DNA of 64,000 bases from Mycolicibacterium stellerae (GTDB lineage: Bacteria; Actinomycetota; Actinomycetes; Mycobacteriales; Mycobacteriaceae): NCBI RefSeq assembly GCF_003719305.1, contig NZ_RARC01000004.1, forward strand, positions 1-64,000. The letters run 5' to 3'. The notes beneath the pieces were generated by a model that did not search any database, was not told the origin of the DNA, and saw only the letters and a list, made by a program, of their open reading frames with translations. This document shows positions 15,714 through 24,810 of the stretch, one piece after another (position 1 is the first letter of the stretch; each line of letters starts with the position of its first letter). Made by a program: the position numbers and the translations under genes.

Positions 15714-16796
15714 ATGCGCAGAGTAATTCAGTTCTCCACCGGAAATGTGGGACGTCATTCGCTGCAGGCGATCATCGGGCGCCCGGATCTCGAGCTGGTC
15801 GGGGTGCACGCCTCTGGCCCCGACAAGATCGGCAGGGACGCGTCCGAGTTGTGCGGGCTGGACACGCCGACCGGCGTCATCGCGACCGACGACGTGGACG
15901 CGCTTGTCGGCCTCGGAGCCGATTGCGTCGTCTACACGTCGCGGGGGGAAACGCGGCCGATGGAGGCCATCGACCAGATGACGAAGTTTCTGTCGGCGGG
16001 CACGAATGTGGTTGCCACCTCGATGGTCTGGCTGGTCGCACCCCGCTATGCCGACGAGTGGTTGCTGGGTCCGATGCAGAAGGCGTGCGAAGCGGGGGAT
16101 TCGTCACTGTACGTCAACGGGATCGATCCCGGCTTCTCCGGCGACACGCTGGTTCACTCGGCCGTCAGCCTGACCACCCGCGTCGATTCCATTTTCGTCC
16201 AGGAGATCTTTGACTACGGGAACTACGACGACGCCGAGTTCACCGGTGTCTCAATGGGCTTCGGGATGACGCCCGACGACGAGACGCCGTTGGCCTTCCT
16301 GCCCGGTGTCATCATGTCGATGTGGGGCGGTCAGGTGCGCAGCCTGGCAGGCAATCTCGGCATCGAACTCGACGAAGTGCGTGAGCGGTCCGAGCGGTGG
16401 TACACCAAGGAGCGCATCGACTGCACGATGATGACGGTGGAACCCGGTGGGATGGCTGCGGTTCGATTCGCCACCGAGGGTGTTCGCGACGGTGTACCGG
16501 TGATCACCCTCGAGCACGTCACGCGGCTGACCAACGCCGCGGCGCCCGAATGGGAATATCCGCCCGATGGTCACACCGGTGTACACCGCGTCATCGTCGA
16601 GGGCGAGCCGAGGGTGGAGATCAACACCCACGTATCTCATCCGCTACTCGATTCCACAGATGCCGGTTGCATCTCAACGGCAGGTCGCGTCGTCAACGCG
16701 ATCGACTGGGTCTGCAACGCCCCCAAGGGGCTGATCTCCGTCGACGACATCCCGCAGTCCGCGACGATGCGCGGACTCATGTGGACTAGTCCGTGA
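15714..16796 (+). CDS. NAD(P)-dependent oxidoreductase, amine-dehydrogenase/DapB-like
   Basis: 360 residues. The N-terminal Rossmann fold ([13 protein letters not shown]) resembles dihydrodipicolinate reductase, and the C-terminal half resembles the 2,4-diaminopentanoate dehydrogenase-type domain found in many mycobacterial proteins labelled amine dehydrogenase or dihydrodipicolinate reductase. Substrates of these mycobacterial members are mostly unknown; many lie in lipid or steroid catabolic regions. The gene is divergent from TetR 2 with a shared operator, so it is probably in the same regulon. Its last 11 bases overlap the convergent transporter gene. Confidence 0.8.
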   Translation: MRRVIQFSTGNVGRHSLQAIIGRPDLELVGVHASGPDKIGRDASELCGLDTPTGVIATDDVDALVGLGADCVVYTSRGETRPMEAIDQMTKFLSAGTNVVATSMVWLVAPRYADEWLLGPMQKACEAGDSSLYVNGIDPGFSGDTLVHSAVSLTTRVDSIFVQEIFDYGNYDDAEFTGVSMGFGMTPDDETPLAFLPGVIMSMWGGQVRSLAGNLGIELDEVRERSERWYTKERIDCTMMTVEPGGMAAVRFATEGVRDGVPVITLEHVTRLTNAAAPEWEYPPDGHTGVHRVIVEGEPRVEINTHVSHPLLDSTDAGCISTAGRVVNAIDWVCNAPKGLISVDDIPQSATMRGLMWTSP

Positions 16797-18105
16797 CGAG
16801 TTTGCGCAAGGGACGCTTCGACGTCTCACGCATCGTCAACACCGTCGCGAGCGAGACGACCGCCGCGATGATCACGTAGTACGCAGGCGCAAGCGGATTG
16901 CCTGTGCGGTCGGTCAGCCAGGTCGCGACATATGGTGCCGTGCCGCCAAAGATCGCGACCGACATGTTGTAGCCGATGGAGTAGGCGCCCGAGCGCACCC
17001 TGGTGGCGAACAACTCCGCCGCCGCGGCCAGCGACGCCGACACGAATACCGCCTCGACCACCGCCAGCCCCGCGTGCCCGGCGATCGCCGCGGCCAGCGA
17101 GCCCGAATTCAGCAGCAGGAACAGCGGATAGGCGAAGACGATGAATCCGACCGCGCCCGCGATCAGTATGGGCTTGCGTCCGATCCGGTCGGAAAGGGCG
17201 CCCAACGGAGGGATGAGTACGAGTGCTACGGCGCTGGCGACAGTGATCGAAATGAACGCATCCATCTTGGTGAATTCGAGCGTCTTGGTGAAGTAGCTCG
17301 GCAGGAAAGTGAACACCGTGTAGAAGCCGACGTTGTGAATGACCACCAACCCGAAGATCTGCAGGATGGGCCGCCACGACGTCGTGAGCGCTTCCTTCAG
17401 CGGCGACTCGGAAACTTCACCTTCGTCGCGCAGCTCTTCGAATTCCGGGGTGTCGCTCAGCCGCAACCGGATGTAGAGGCCGACGCTGCCGAGCACGCCC
17501 GCAAGCAGGAACGGAATGCGCCACCCGTAGGCGCTCATTGCGTCCTCGGAGAGAATCGCCTGCAGCACGGTGACGGTGATCGAGCCGAGCAGGAAGCCCA
17601 CGACCACCGACCACACCAGGAACGAGACGACGAAGCCGCGGTGCTTGTCCGGCGCATACTCGGCCAGGTAGCAGGCGCCGCTGCCGTACTCGCCGCCCGC
17701 CGAAAAGCCTTGCAGGCAGCGCAGAAGCAGAAGTATCAGTGGGGCGCCCACGCCGATGGTGTCGTAGCTCGGCACCAGGCCGATCGCGAACGTCGAGGCC
17801 GACATCAGCAGGATCACGATCGCCAGCACGCGCTGGCGGCCGATTCGGTCCGCCAACGGTCCGAAGAAGAAGCCGCCGATCGGCCGCATGAAGAATGCCG
17901 CCGCGAAGATCGCGAAGGTGTTGAGCAGCGCGACGGTGTCATTGCCGGACGGGAAGAACTTATCGGCGATGAAAGTGGCGAGGACGCTGTAGATCGCGAA
18001 GTCGAACCACTCGACCGTGTTGCCGATCGCCGCGCCCCGCACCGCCTTTCGAACATCCGACGCTTCGGGATGCCGATGTGAGACCTGCTCGTCATGCATT
18101 GTCAT
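16786..18105 (-). CDS. MFS transporter, metabolite:H+ symporter (MHS) family
   Basis: 439 residues from the ATG at 18105, which overlaps the stop of the hydro-lyase gene as ATGA. About 12 transmembrane helices are visible. Two copies of the MFS loop motif occur, [11 protein letters not shown] (loop 2-3) and [11 protein letters not shown] (loop 8-9). The N-terminal [16 protein letters not shown] is a signature of the MHS group (proline/betaine, citrate, shikimate and aromatic-acid symporters). It likely imports an organic acid used by the island. Co-transcribed with the downstream-facing hydro-lyase gene. Confidence 0.92.
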   Translation of the reverse strand: MTMHDEQVSHRHPEASDVRKAVRGAAIGNTVEWFDFAIYSVLATFIADKFFPSGNDTVALLNTFAIFAAAFFMRPIGGFFFGPLADRIGRQRVLAIVILLMSASTFAIGLVPSYDTIGVGAPLILLLLRCLQGFSAGGEYGSGACYLAEYAPDKHRGFVVSFLVWSVVVGFLLGSITVTVLQAILSEDAMSAYGWRIPFLLAGVLGSVGLYIRLRLSDTPEFEELRDEGEVSESPLKEALTTSWRPILQIFGLVVIHNVGFYTVFTFLPSYFTKTLEFTKMDAFISITVASAVALVLIPPLGALSDRIGRKPILIAGAVGFIVFAYPLFLLLNSGSLAAAIAGHAGLAVVEAVFVSASLAAAAELFATRVRSGAYSIGYNMSVAIFGGTAPYVATWLTDRTGNPLAPAYYVIIAAVVSLATVLTMRETSKRPLRKLVTD

Positions 18106-18881
18106 GGCGCTTCTCCCTGGGAGTCGTAGTCGGCGTGCGGTCGGTCGGTGATGAACATGTGGCCGGGGGCGTGGAAGATGGCCAGTGACGTTCTGGCCGC
18201 GATGACGACTGCTTGAGGTGTCACGCCGCACGCCCAGAACACCGGCACCTCGCCCGGTGCGATCGTCACCGGGTCGCCGAAGTCGGGTGCGCCGAGATCG
18301 GTGATGCCGAGCGCCGCGGGATCGCCGATGTGCACGGGTCCGCCATGCATGGCAGGGAACCGGGAGGAGATCTTGGCCGCGTGCCCGACGTCGTCGGGCG
18401 CGAAAGGCCGCATCGACACCACCAGCGGGCCCTCGAACGCGCCCGCACCCATACAGCGGCGATCGGTGGTGTACATCGGAACGTTGACGCCCTGGCGCTG
18501 GTGTGCCAGCGGGATACCGGCGGCGGCGAGAGCGAATTCGAACGTGAAGGAGCAGCCCAGCAGGAAGCTCACCAGGTCGTCGCGCCAGTAGCGTGTGACG
18601 TCCGTCGGCTCGTCGACCAGTGCACCGTCGGAGAACACGCGGTATCGGGGGAGATCGGTCCGCAGATCGGCGTCGCGCGACAGCGCGGTCGGGTTCGGTG
18701 AACCGGCGTCAGTGACCTCGAGGAGTGGACACGGCTTGGGGTTGCGCACACAGAAGCGCGCGAAGTCGAGTGCGTCCTCTTCCGGCAGAATGACCAGGTT
18801 GGCCTGCGCGTATCCGGTCGCCAGCCCGCTGGTCGGTCCGGTGTGCTCGCCGAGGCGAATGCGGGCGCGCGCATCGGCCAT
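18102..18881 (-). CDS. YcsI-like hydro-lyase / D-glutamate cyclase family protein
   Basis: 259 residues from the ATG at 18881; an ATG at 18926 would add 15 residues and cannot be excluded. Recognisable family features are [17 protein letters not shown] near the N-terminus, a CSFTFE core, NVPMYTT and VVSMRP. This is the DUF1445/YcsI (UPF0317) family, of which mitochondrial D-glutamate cyclase is one member; bacterial members are annotated as putative hydro-lyases. It is coupled (4-bp overlap) to the MHS transporter, which suggests uptake and then dehydration or cyclisation of an organic acid. Confidence 0.8.
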   Translation of the reverse strand: MADARARIRLGEHTGPTSGLATGYAQANLVILPEEDALDFARFCVRNPKPCPLLEVTDAGSPNPTALSRDADLRTDLPRYRVFSDGALVDEPTDVTRYWRDDLVSFLLGCSFTFEFALAAAGIPLAHQRQGVNVPMYTTDRRCMGAGAFEGPLVVSMRPFAPDDVGHAAKISSRFPAMHGGPVHIGDPAALGITDLGAPDFGDPVTIAPGEVPVFWACGVTPQAVVIAARTSLAIFHAPGHMFITDRPHADYDSQGEAP

Positions 18882-18942
18882 GCCGGACTCTGCGACGTGC
18901 GCGGTCGCCGGACTGTGTCCGCCCATGAAGCCGGTGTTCCCT

Positions 18943-18961
18943 GTTAGGCCCGCGAACTAAC
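18943..18961. promoter_or_regulatory. GTTAG-N9-CTAAC inverted repeat
   Basis: Perfect 5-bp arms (18943-18947 and 18957-18961) lie upstream of the hydro-lyase/transporter pair, with a further CTAAC nearby (18971-). The size and position fit a GntR- or TetR-type operator. Weak evidence because the arms are short. Confidence 0.35.
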
Positions 18962-18989
18962 TTCACGCGTCTAACTACTTGGGCGCGAC

Positions 18990-19019
18990 GCCCGCGTCGA
19001 AGCGGCCGACTGCGCGGGC
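18990..19019 (-). terminator. Possible hairpin terminator after the acyl-CoA ligase operon
   Basis: GCCCGCG (18990-18996) pairs with CGCGGGC (19013-19019) around a 16-base loop, just past the stop of the 100-residue protein gene. There is no U-tract, as is common in mycobacteria. It could serve as a Rho-independent-like terminator for the leftward operon. Confidence 0.35.
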
Positions 19020-19025
19020 ATCGGC

Positions 19026-19328
19026 TCAGTCGCTGGCCGGAAGTGGCTTGGCTTCCTTGATGGTCAACGCGGTCGTCCCGACCGACAGCGTGCCTTTACC
19101 CGCCTTGGTCACGAGCACCTCGGCGCCGTTCTCGTCGACGTAGCGCTTGCCCATCAAGTTCCCGTCCGACAACGTCGGGTCAAGCGTGAGATCGGCGGAG
19201 ACCTCTTGGTCGATCGGCACCATCGGCGCGCCGCCCGCCCGCAGGTCGTCGAGGCTGTCGGCAGATCGAACGACGATGACCTGGGTGTCGCACACTTGGC
19301 TCTGTAAGCGGGTGCCATTCTTGATCAT
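19026..19328 (-). CDS. Conserved small protein, function unknown
   Basis: 100 residues, soluble, beta-rich, with no signal peptide or transmembrane helix. It contains VCDTQVIVVRSAD near the start, LRAGGAPMVP in the middle, and GKRYVDENGAEVLVTKAGKG followed by KEAKPLPASD at the end. I recall similar small proteins next to acyl-CoA ligases in mycobacteria, but no function. Its ATG overlaps the stop of the ligase gene as ATGA, so it is co-translated and may be an accessory factor for the ligase or its product. Confidence 0.75.
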   Translation of the reverse strand: MIKNGTRLQSQVCDTQVIVVRSADSLDDLRAGGAPMVPIDQEVSADLTLDPTLSDGNLMGKRYVDENGAEVLVTKAGKGTLSVGTTALTIKEAKPLPASD

Positions 19329-20818
19329 GCTGTGCTCCTTGTGAATTCGGCGACAAGCTCGCGCCGCAGCACCTTGCCGGTCGGGGTGGTAGGCAACTCT
19401 TCACGGAAGACCACCCGGTCGGGTGTTCTGGATCCGCGCAGACTCTTTCGAACGTACTCGCGCAGCTCGTCGGGGTCGGGGTTCGCGCCCTTGGCGGGCA
19501 CCACAACCGCAACGATGATCTGGCCCCACTCGGGGTCCTCTGGTCCGACGACGGCGCACAGGTGTACATGAGGGTGCTCGACGAGGACGTCCTCGATCTC
19601 GGCGGGCGCGATGTTCTCGCCGCCACGGATAATGGTGTCATCGGAGCGGCCACCGATGAACAGGTATCCGCTTTCGTCCAGCATCGCAACGTCTTTGGTC
19701 GGGAACCAGCCCTCCGCGTCGAGCACCGAACCGATCTCGGCGTACCGGCCCGACACCTGCTCGCCGCGGACGAACAGCTCGCCCGTCTCTCCCGCGCCGA
19801 GAACCGTGCCGTCGTCGGCCCGGATCTGAACTTCGACGCCGGGCACCGGCTGACCGACCGAGCCGAGCCTGCGGGCGACAGCGTGGTCCGCCGCGGTGAG
19901 CGCCTCGCGGTGGTCGTCGGGCGTGAGCACAGCGATCGACGAACTGGTCTCGGTGAGGCCGTACGCGTTGACGAAACCAACGCTTGGCAGCAGCTCGAGC
20001 GCCTTGCGGACAAGAGGCAGCGCGACCTTCGACCCGCCGTACGCGAGGTTCCGAAGCGTCGGAAGGTCGGTTGGGTCGCGTTCGAGCACAGAGACGATGC
20101 GATCGAGCATCGTCGGCACGACGGTTGCCGTGGTGATGCCCTCGTCGGCCACCAGCCGAACCCACTCTGAGGGATCGAACTTGTTGAGGTAGACCATCTT
20201 CCGGCCCGCGTACAAGTTCGACAACGCCGCGCTGACGCCCGCGATGTGATACGGCGGCACACAGATCAGTGCGGCGTCATCGGGCGACGCCGAGCCGAAC
20301 TCCACGGTGCCGGTCACGTAGCTCGTCAGGTTGTTGTGCGTCAGCTCGACGGCCTTGGGTCGCGAAGTGGTGCCCGACGTGAACAGCACGACGGCGATCT
20401 CGTCGGGGTCGGCGAACTCGGATGCCGGCTCAGCGGTGCGGGCCGCTTCGACGAACTCGTCTGCGGCGATAACCAGCTTGCCCGCGCCCGCGACGACATC
20501 CAGGTATTCGGCGTCGGCGACGACCAGCGGTGTTGGCAGCCGATCGATCAGCTCACGCAGTCCGTCGCCGCTGAGCCGATAGTTGAGCGGGGTGAGCGCA
20601 ACTGCGGCCCGCGCGGCGGAGAAGAGCAACAGCGGCAGCATCGCCCCGCCGGTGCCGACGTAGGCGACGTGCTGCGCGCCGGACGCCGCGATGACCCCGG
20701 CCCCACCGTCGGCAAGTGCGCTGAGTTCTTCTGTGGTCAACCGGATGTCGCCGGAGACCACCGCGGTCCGGTCGGGATCGCTCGAGGAGGCCATCTCGAG
20801 CAGCAAAGAAAAGCTCAT
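19325..20818 (-). CDS. Acyl-CoA synthetase (AMP-forming)
   Basis: 497 residues, ANL superfamily. The P-loop is LFTSGTTSRPKAV, the adenine-binding motif AYGLTETSS, the hinge region GYLFIGGRSDDTI and the C-terminal catalytic lysine PTTPTGKVLRREL. It activates a carboxylic acid to its CoA thioester via an acyl-adenylate. The fold is complete but slightly short, as in medium-chain or aryl-acid ligases. It lies between an SDR (ATGA overlap) and a small unknown protein. One of two ligases of this type in the window; the other is at 26233. Confidence 0.93.
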   Translation of the reverse strand: MSFSLLLEMASSSDPDRTAVVSGDIRLTTEELSALADGGAGVIAASGAQHVAYVGTGGAMLPLLLFSAARAAVALTPLNYRLSGDGLRELIDRLPTPLVVADAEYLDVVAGAGKLVIAADEFVEAARTAEPASEFADPDEIAVVLFTSGTTSRPKAVELTHNNLTSYVTGTVEFGSASPDDAALICVPPYHIAGVSAALSNLYAGRKMVYLNKFDPSEWVRLVADEGITTATVVPTMLDRIVSVLERDPTDLPTLRNLAYGGSKVALPLVRKALELLPSVGFVNAYGLTETSSSIAVLTPDDHREALTAADHAVARRLGSVGQPVPGVEVQIRADDGTVLGAGETGELFVRGEQVSGRYAEIGSVLDAEGWFPTKDVAMLDESGYLFIGGRSDDTIIRGGENIAPAEIEDVLVEHPHVHLCAVVGPEDPEWGQIIVAVVVPAKGANPDPDELREYVRKSLRGSRTPDRVVFREELPTTPTGKVLRRELVAEFTRSTA

Positions 20819-21654
20819 GATTTGTCGACGAAGATATCAAGGATGGGGTCATCGCCGCCGCCATAGCCCGACAGGTCGGTGACGCCGGACTCGACGAGGA
20901 CCTGCGAATCGATGTAACACTTGCCGTTCACCTCGGCAGCGGGCCGGGAGAATATCTCTGCGGCGGCGTCGCCCATGATCTGCGGGTCGCGTGAGCGGGC
21001 AAGCATCGACTCGAAGTTGGGCGAGTTGGCCACCGCCGACGTGGCGACGTAGGTCTCGGGCCAGAGGCAGGCAAAACCGATGCCGGCGTCCGCATATTCG
21101 GCTGCCCAGCCCAGCGACAGCAGTGTCATCCCGTATTTGGAGAGCGTGTACGACGGGTGCGCGCCCAGCCAGTGCGGGCTCATGTTCATCGGCGGCGCCA
21201 ACGTCAGCACGTGCGCTGACGAAGATTTTCGCAGGTGAGGCAGGCACGCCTTGGTCAGCAGGAATGTGCCCCTGACGTTGATGTCCATCATCAGGTCGAA
21301 CTTCTTGGCTGCCAGCTTCTCGGTCGGGTCGGTGGCGATGGCGCTGGCGTTGTTGACGCAGATGTCGACGCCGCCGAAGTGCGCCACCGCGTTGTCGACG
21401 GTGCGCGCCACGTCCTCTTCGTTTCGCACGTCGCCGACCACGGCAACGCCCTTGCCGCCGGCGGCCTCGATCTCCGCGACCGCGGTGTGCACGGTGCCGG
21501 GGAGTTTCGGGTGCGGTTCGGCGGTCTTGGCCAGCAGCACGACGTTCGCGCCACGCCTGGCCGCACCGAGTGCAATGGCCAGCCCGATGCCCCGGCTTGC
21601 GCCGGAGATGACGAGGGTGCGGTCGGTTAAGGTCTGGCCTGGCTGACGAGACAT
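20815..21654 (-). CDS. Short-chain dehydrogenase, HSDL2-like
   Basis: 279 residues from the ATG at 21654 with GGAGG 4 bases upstream. NAD(P) motif SGASRGIG, NNAS variant of NNAG and catalytic YTLSK are present. The insertion HPKLPGTVHTAVAEIEAAGG after the first beta-alpha unit is characteristic of the HSDL2-type SDRs, which act on fatty or steroid-like substrates in lipid catabolism. It is first gene of the leftward operon with the acyl-CoA ligase and lies opposite the mutase operon across a promoter with two direct repeats. Confidence 0.88.
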   Translation of the reverse strand: MSRQPGQTLTDRTLVISGASRGIGLAIALGAARRGANVVLLAKTAEPHPKLPGTVHTAVAEIEAAGGKGVAVVGDVRNEEDVARTVDNAVAHFGGVDICVNNASAIATDPTEKLAAKKFDLMMDINVRGTFLLTKACLPHLRKSSSAHVLTLAPPMNMSPHWLGAHPSYTLSKYGMTLLSLGWAAEYADAGIGFACLWPETYVATSAVANSPNFESMLARSRDPQIMGDAAAEIFSRPAAEVNGKCYIDSQVLVESGVTDLSGYGGGDDPILDIFVDKS

Positions 21655-21690
21655 CAAGCCTCCTGTCGATGAAGCCCCACCCTAACAAAT

Positions 21691-21719
21691 CGGTATTGGC
21701 GTTCTCATTTTGCGCAAGT
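21691..21719 (+). repeat. Promoter direct repeat, copy 1
   Basis: A 29-base unit, CGGTATTGGCGTTCTCATTT and onward, is repeated at 21800-21828 with 26 of 29 bases the same. This copy lies 37 bases from the leftward SDR start. Its GGTATTGGCGTTCTC core resembles half of the GAGAAT-N3-ATTCTC palindrome found elsewhere in the window. Confidence 0.65.
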
Positions 21720-21799
21720 GCCATAATCGCCGTGTACCGCGTCTTCGCCCCTCTTCCCGGCGTCTCCGCACGCCCTCTTCCGTGCGCGTTTCCGGCTTG

Positions 21800-21828
21800 C
21801 GGTATTGGCATTCTCATTTTTTGCAAGT
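21800..21828 (+). repeat. Promoter direct repeat, copy 2
   Basis: Second copy of the 29-base unit, ending 13 bases before the mutase start codon. With copy 1 it brackets the divergent promoter, as if each gene had its own regulator site or the promoter had been duplicated. The core GGTATTGGCATTCTC keeps one perfect ATTCTC arm. Confidence 0.65.
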
Positions 21829-21841
21829 ACGTTATCCATTG

Positions 21842-23419
21842 ATGAGCGACCCAGTTCAGACCCCCTCTGGCATCCCGCTGCAGCCGGTCTACGGGCCCGG
21901 TGACCGGGCCGGTGAACCGCCGTCGCCGGGTATTTATCCGTTCACCCGCGGCAACTTCGCGAGCGGTTACCGCGGCAAGTTGTGGACGTTTCGCCAGTAT
22001 TCGGGTTTCGGGACGGCCGAGGAGTCCAATCGTCGGTATCGGTATCTGCTCGAGCAAGGTGGAACCGGCTTGTCGGTCGCACTTGACCTGCCGACGCAGT
22101 GTGGTTTTGATTCCGATGATCCTGAGGTGAGCGAGGAGGTCGGCCGGGTCGGCGTGGCGGTCGACACTCTGGCCGACGCCGAGGTGTTGTTCGACGGCAT
22201 TCCGTTGGAGGCGATCAGCACCAGTTTCACGATCAACGGCACGGCGGCGATCCTGCTGGCGTTTTACGTCGCGGCCGCCGAGAAGAAGGGTGTGCCGCGC
22301 GAGAAGCTCACGGGCACCATTCAGAACGACATCCTCAAGGAGTATGCGTCGCGCGGTACCTGGATCTGGCCGCCGGAGCCGTCGCTGCGGCTGATCGCCG
22401 ACACTATCGAGTTCTGCGCGGCGGAGGTGCCGAGGTTCAACGCGATCTCGGTGGCCGGTGCGCACTTCCGCGACGCCGGGGCCAACGCCGTCCAGGAGAT
22501 GGCGTTCACGTTGGCCGACGGCGTCACCTACTGCGACACCGTCGTCGAGCGCGGCCGGATGACCATTGACAAGTTCGCGCCGCAGATCTCGTTCTTCTTC
22601 TACACACACGGCGACTTCTTCGAGGAGATCGCCAAGTACCGGGCGGGCAGGCGGCGGTGGGCCACGATCGTGCGCGAACGCTACGGCGCCACCAATGACA
22701 AGGCGTCGATGTTCCGGTTCGGGTGTGTGTCGGGCGGTGCCTCGCTGTACGGGCCGCAGGCGCAGAACAACATCGTGCGGGTGGCCTACGAGGCGATGGC
22801 TTCTGTGCTCGGTGGAGTGCAGTCGATGTTCACCGCCGCATGGGACGAGCCGTTCGCGCTGCCCACCGAGGAGTCCGCCACGCTGGCGCTGCGCACCCAG
22901 CAGATCCTCGCGTATGAGACCGGCGTGGCCGCCGTCGCCGATCCGCTGGGTGGCTCCTATTTTGTGGAGGCGCTCACTGATGCGACCGAGGAGAAGATCA
23001 TCGAGATCATGGCCGATCTCGAGGCGCACGGCGGCATGGTGGCTGCGATCGAGGACGGCTATCTGCAGGGCCTGATCGCTGACGAGGCGTTCAAGATCCA
23101 CAAGGAAGTGGAATCGGGTGTGCGGCCCGTCATCGGGGTGAACAGGTTCGTCTCCGAGGAGCCCGCACCGGATGTGTCGATGTATGAGCTGGATGCCGAG
23201 GGCCGCGACGTCCAGCTCAAGCGGCTGTCGAAGGTGAAGTCCGACCGTGACTCGGCGGCCGTGGCAGCGAGTCTCGCGGCCCTGTCGCGAGCGGCCGACG
23301 GTGAGGACAATCTGATGCACAAGCTGATCGACTGCGCCAACGCCTACTGCACCGTGGGCGAGATGGTGAACGCGCTGAAAGCGGTCTGGGGCGAGTTCCA
23401 GCAGCCGGTGGTGTTCTGA
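21842..23419 (+). CDS. B12-dependent acyl-CoA mutase, large (substrate-binding) subunit
   Basis: 525 residues with the substrate TIM-barrel domain only; the cobalamin domain is a separate gene at 23451, as in archaeal methylmalonyl-CoA mutase and isobutyryl-CoA-type mutases. By alignment with P. shermanii methylmalonyl-CoA mutase from memory, Tyr53 (RQYSGFG) equals Tyr89, Arg171 (ASRGTW) equals Arg207 and His208 equals catalytic His244, but Ala207 replaces Tyr243 (SVAGAH instead of SISGYH). Tyr/Arg retention suggests a carboxyl group in the substrate; Tyr-to-Ala would enlarge the pocket. No clear Shine-Dalgarno precedes the ATG. The true substrate is unknown: methylmalonyl-CoA or a bulkier branched dicarboxyl-CoA. 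Confidence 0.92.
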   Translation: MSDPVQTPSGIPLQPVYGPGDRAGEPPSPGIYPFTRGNFASGYRGKLWTFRQYSGFGTAEESNRRYRYLLEQGGTGLSVALDLPTQCGFDSDDPEVSEEVGRVGVAVDTLADAEVLFDGIPLEAISTSFTINGTAAILLAFYVAAAEKKGVPREKLTGTIQNDILKEYASRGTWIWPPEPSLRLIADTIEFCAAEVPRFNAISVAGAHFRDAGANAVQEMAFTLADGVTYCDTVVERGRMTIDKFAPQISFFFYTHGDFFEEIAKYRAGRRRWATIVRERYGATNDKASMFRFGCVSGGASLYGPQAQNNIVRVAYEAMASVLGGVQSMFTAAWDEPFALPTEESATLALRTQQILAYETGVAAVADPLGGSYFVEALTDATEEKIIEIMADLEAHGGMVAAIEDGYLQGLIADEAFKIHKEVESGVRPVIGVNRFVSEEPAPDVSMYELDAEGRDVQLKRLSKVKSDRDSAAVAASLAALSRAADGEDNLMHKLIDCANAYCTVGEMVNALKAVWGEFQQPVVF

Positions 23420-23445
23420 TGAGCGCTTGCGCGAAGAAGCGAGGG
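23418..23445 (+). repeat. Short intergenic linker repeat, copy 1
   Basis: GATGAGCGCTTGCGCGAAGA and the next 8 bases lie between the mutase subunit genes. A close copy lies at 29500-29527 between an acyl-CoA dehydrogenase gene and a crotonase gene. Both begin in the stop codon of the upstream gene and end in a purine-rich stretch that can serve as ribosome-binding site. Confidence 0.5.
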
Positions 23446-23450
23446 CATTG

Positions 23451-23852
23451 ATGGCCACCCGAGTGCTGGTCGCGAAACCCGGTTTGGACGGCCATGACCG
23501 CGGCGCCAAGATCGTCGCCCGCACACTGCGCGACGCCGGCTTCGAGGTCATCTACACCGGCATCCGTCAGCGCATCGAGGACATCGTGTCGATCGCGCTG
23601 CAAGAAGATGTGGCCGTCGTCGGTCTTTCCATCCTCTCGGGTGCCCACGTCGCGCTGACCACTCGCACCGTCGAGGCGTTGCGCGCCGCCGACGCCGGCG
23701 ATATCGCGGTGGTAGTCGGTGGCACCATCCCCGAGGCCGACGTAGCGAAGCTGTTGACCGCCGGTGCGGCGGCGGTGTTCCCGACCGGCACACCACTGGA
23801 CACCCTTGTCCGCGACGTGCGCGCGTTGACTTCGGAGAAGGTGGATGACTGA
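23451..23852 (+). CDS. B12-binding small subunit of acyl-CoA mutase
   Basis: 133 residues from the ATG at 23451, with GAGGG 5 bases upstream. The cobalamin-binding motif DxHxxG is present as LDGHDRG (Asp13, His15, Gly18), with His15 as the lower axial cobalt ligand. A GLSILSGAH loop and the GGTIP/FPTGTP nucleotide-tail contacts follow, all typical of the B12 domain. It pairs with the large subunit 31 bases upstream to form an (alpha-beta)2 mutase. The MeaB chaperone needed to load and protect the cofactor is at 36882. The last 8 bases overlap the next gene. Confidence 0.95.
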   Translation: MATRVLVAKPGLDGHDRGAKIVARTLRDAGFEVIYTGIRQRIEDIVSIALQEDVAVVGLSILSGAHVALTTRTVEALRAADAGDIAVVVGGTIPEADVAKLLTAGAAAVFPTGTPLDTLVRDVRALTSEKVDD

Positions 23853-24810
23853 TATGCGCCTTGGCGTGATGATCGGGGCCGAACGCGGCGATATGGTGCG
23901 CAAGGTCTCCAAACTGGTGGCCGACATCGAGTGGGCCGAAGCCGCGGGCCTGGACACCGCGTGGATGCCGCAGGTGCCCGACGACTTCGACGCGCTGACC
24001 ATGGTCGCCCTGATGGCCGCGCGCACGTCGCGCATCGAGCTCGGCACGGCGGTGGTTCCGCTGCAAGCCCAGCATCCGATCGCCCTTGCCCGGCAAGCGC
24101 TTTCGGTGCACGCGGTGGCGTGCGGGCGGTTGGCGCTCGGCGTCGGCCCTTCGCACCACTGGATCGTGCGGGACATGCTCGGAATCCCCTATGAGAAGCC
24201 TGCGGCCTACACCCGCGACTATCTCGAGGTGCTCAACGCCGCGATCGGCGGACCTGGCCCGGTGGACGTCGAGAACGACTCGTTCACCGTGCACAACCCG
24301 ACCGTGTTGGGCGCCGAGACGCCGATGCCGGTGCTGGTCGCCGCGCTCGGGCCGGTGATGCTGCAGATCGCGGGTGAGCACGCCGACGGCACCGTGCTGT
24401 GGATGGCCGACGAGAAGGCCATCGGTGACCACATCGCGCCGAAGATCACCAAGGCGGCCGCCGACGCGGGGCGGCCCGCGCCCCGCATCGTCGCGGGCAT
24501 TCCGGTGTGTCTGTGCGCCAACTCGGAGATCGATGCGGCCAAGGATCGGGCCAATCGCATTCTCGCAGAAGCGGAGACGTCGCCGAACTATCAGCGGCTG
24601 CTGGATCGCGGCGAAGCGCGTGACGTCGGCGATCTGTGCGCAGCAGGCGACGAAGATGCCATCCTGGCCCGTTTCAAGCAGTTCGCCGATGCGGGTGTCA
24701 CCGATCTGTCCGTGCGATTGCTGCCGATCGGCGACAACCGCGACGAGTTGATCGCGTCGAAATACCGCACGCGCGAGGTGATCGCCGAACTCGCCAAGGC
24801 GGTGCGGTGA
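23845..24810 (+). CDS. LLM-class (probably F420-dependent) oxidoreductase
   Basis: 321 residues with a luciferase-like TIM barrel (MRLGVMIGAERGDM start, HPIALARQALSVHAVACGRL core with GVGPSHH after it). Members in mycobacteria mostly use F420 and reduce or oxidise C=C or C-O bonds. The ATG overlaps the mutase small-subunit stop by 8 bases (ATGACTGA) and the stop overlaps the CaiB gene, so it is co-translated with the mutase. It may prepare or process the mutase substrate. Cofactor assignment is by family, not by a visible motif. Confidence 0.87.
   Translation: MTDMRLGVMIGAERGDMVRKVSKLVADIEWAEAAGLDTAWMPQVPDDFDALTMVALMAARTSRIELGTAVVPLQAQHPIALARQALSVHAVACGRLALGVGPSHHWIVRDMLGIPYEKPAAYTRDYLEVLNAAIGGPGPVDVENDSFTVHNPTVLGAETPMPVLVAALGPVMLQIAGEHADGTVLWMADEKAIGDHIAPKITKAAADAGRPAPRIVAGIPVCLCANSEIDAAKDRANRILAEAETSPNYQRLLDRGEARDVGDLCAAGDEDAILARFKQFADAGVTDLSVRLLPIGDNRDELIASKYRTREVIAELAKAVR

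Noticed and set aside
20849..23551. 900-codon minus-strand reading frame opposite the mutase gene
   Set aside because: It is the high-GC shadow of the mutase and SDR genes, with Arg/His/Gln-rich, low-complexity sequence. The mutase on the plus strand has full family motifs.
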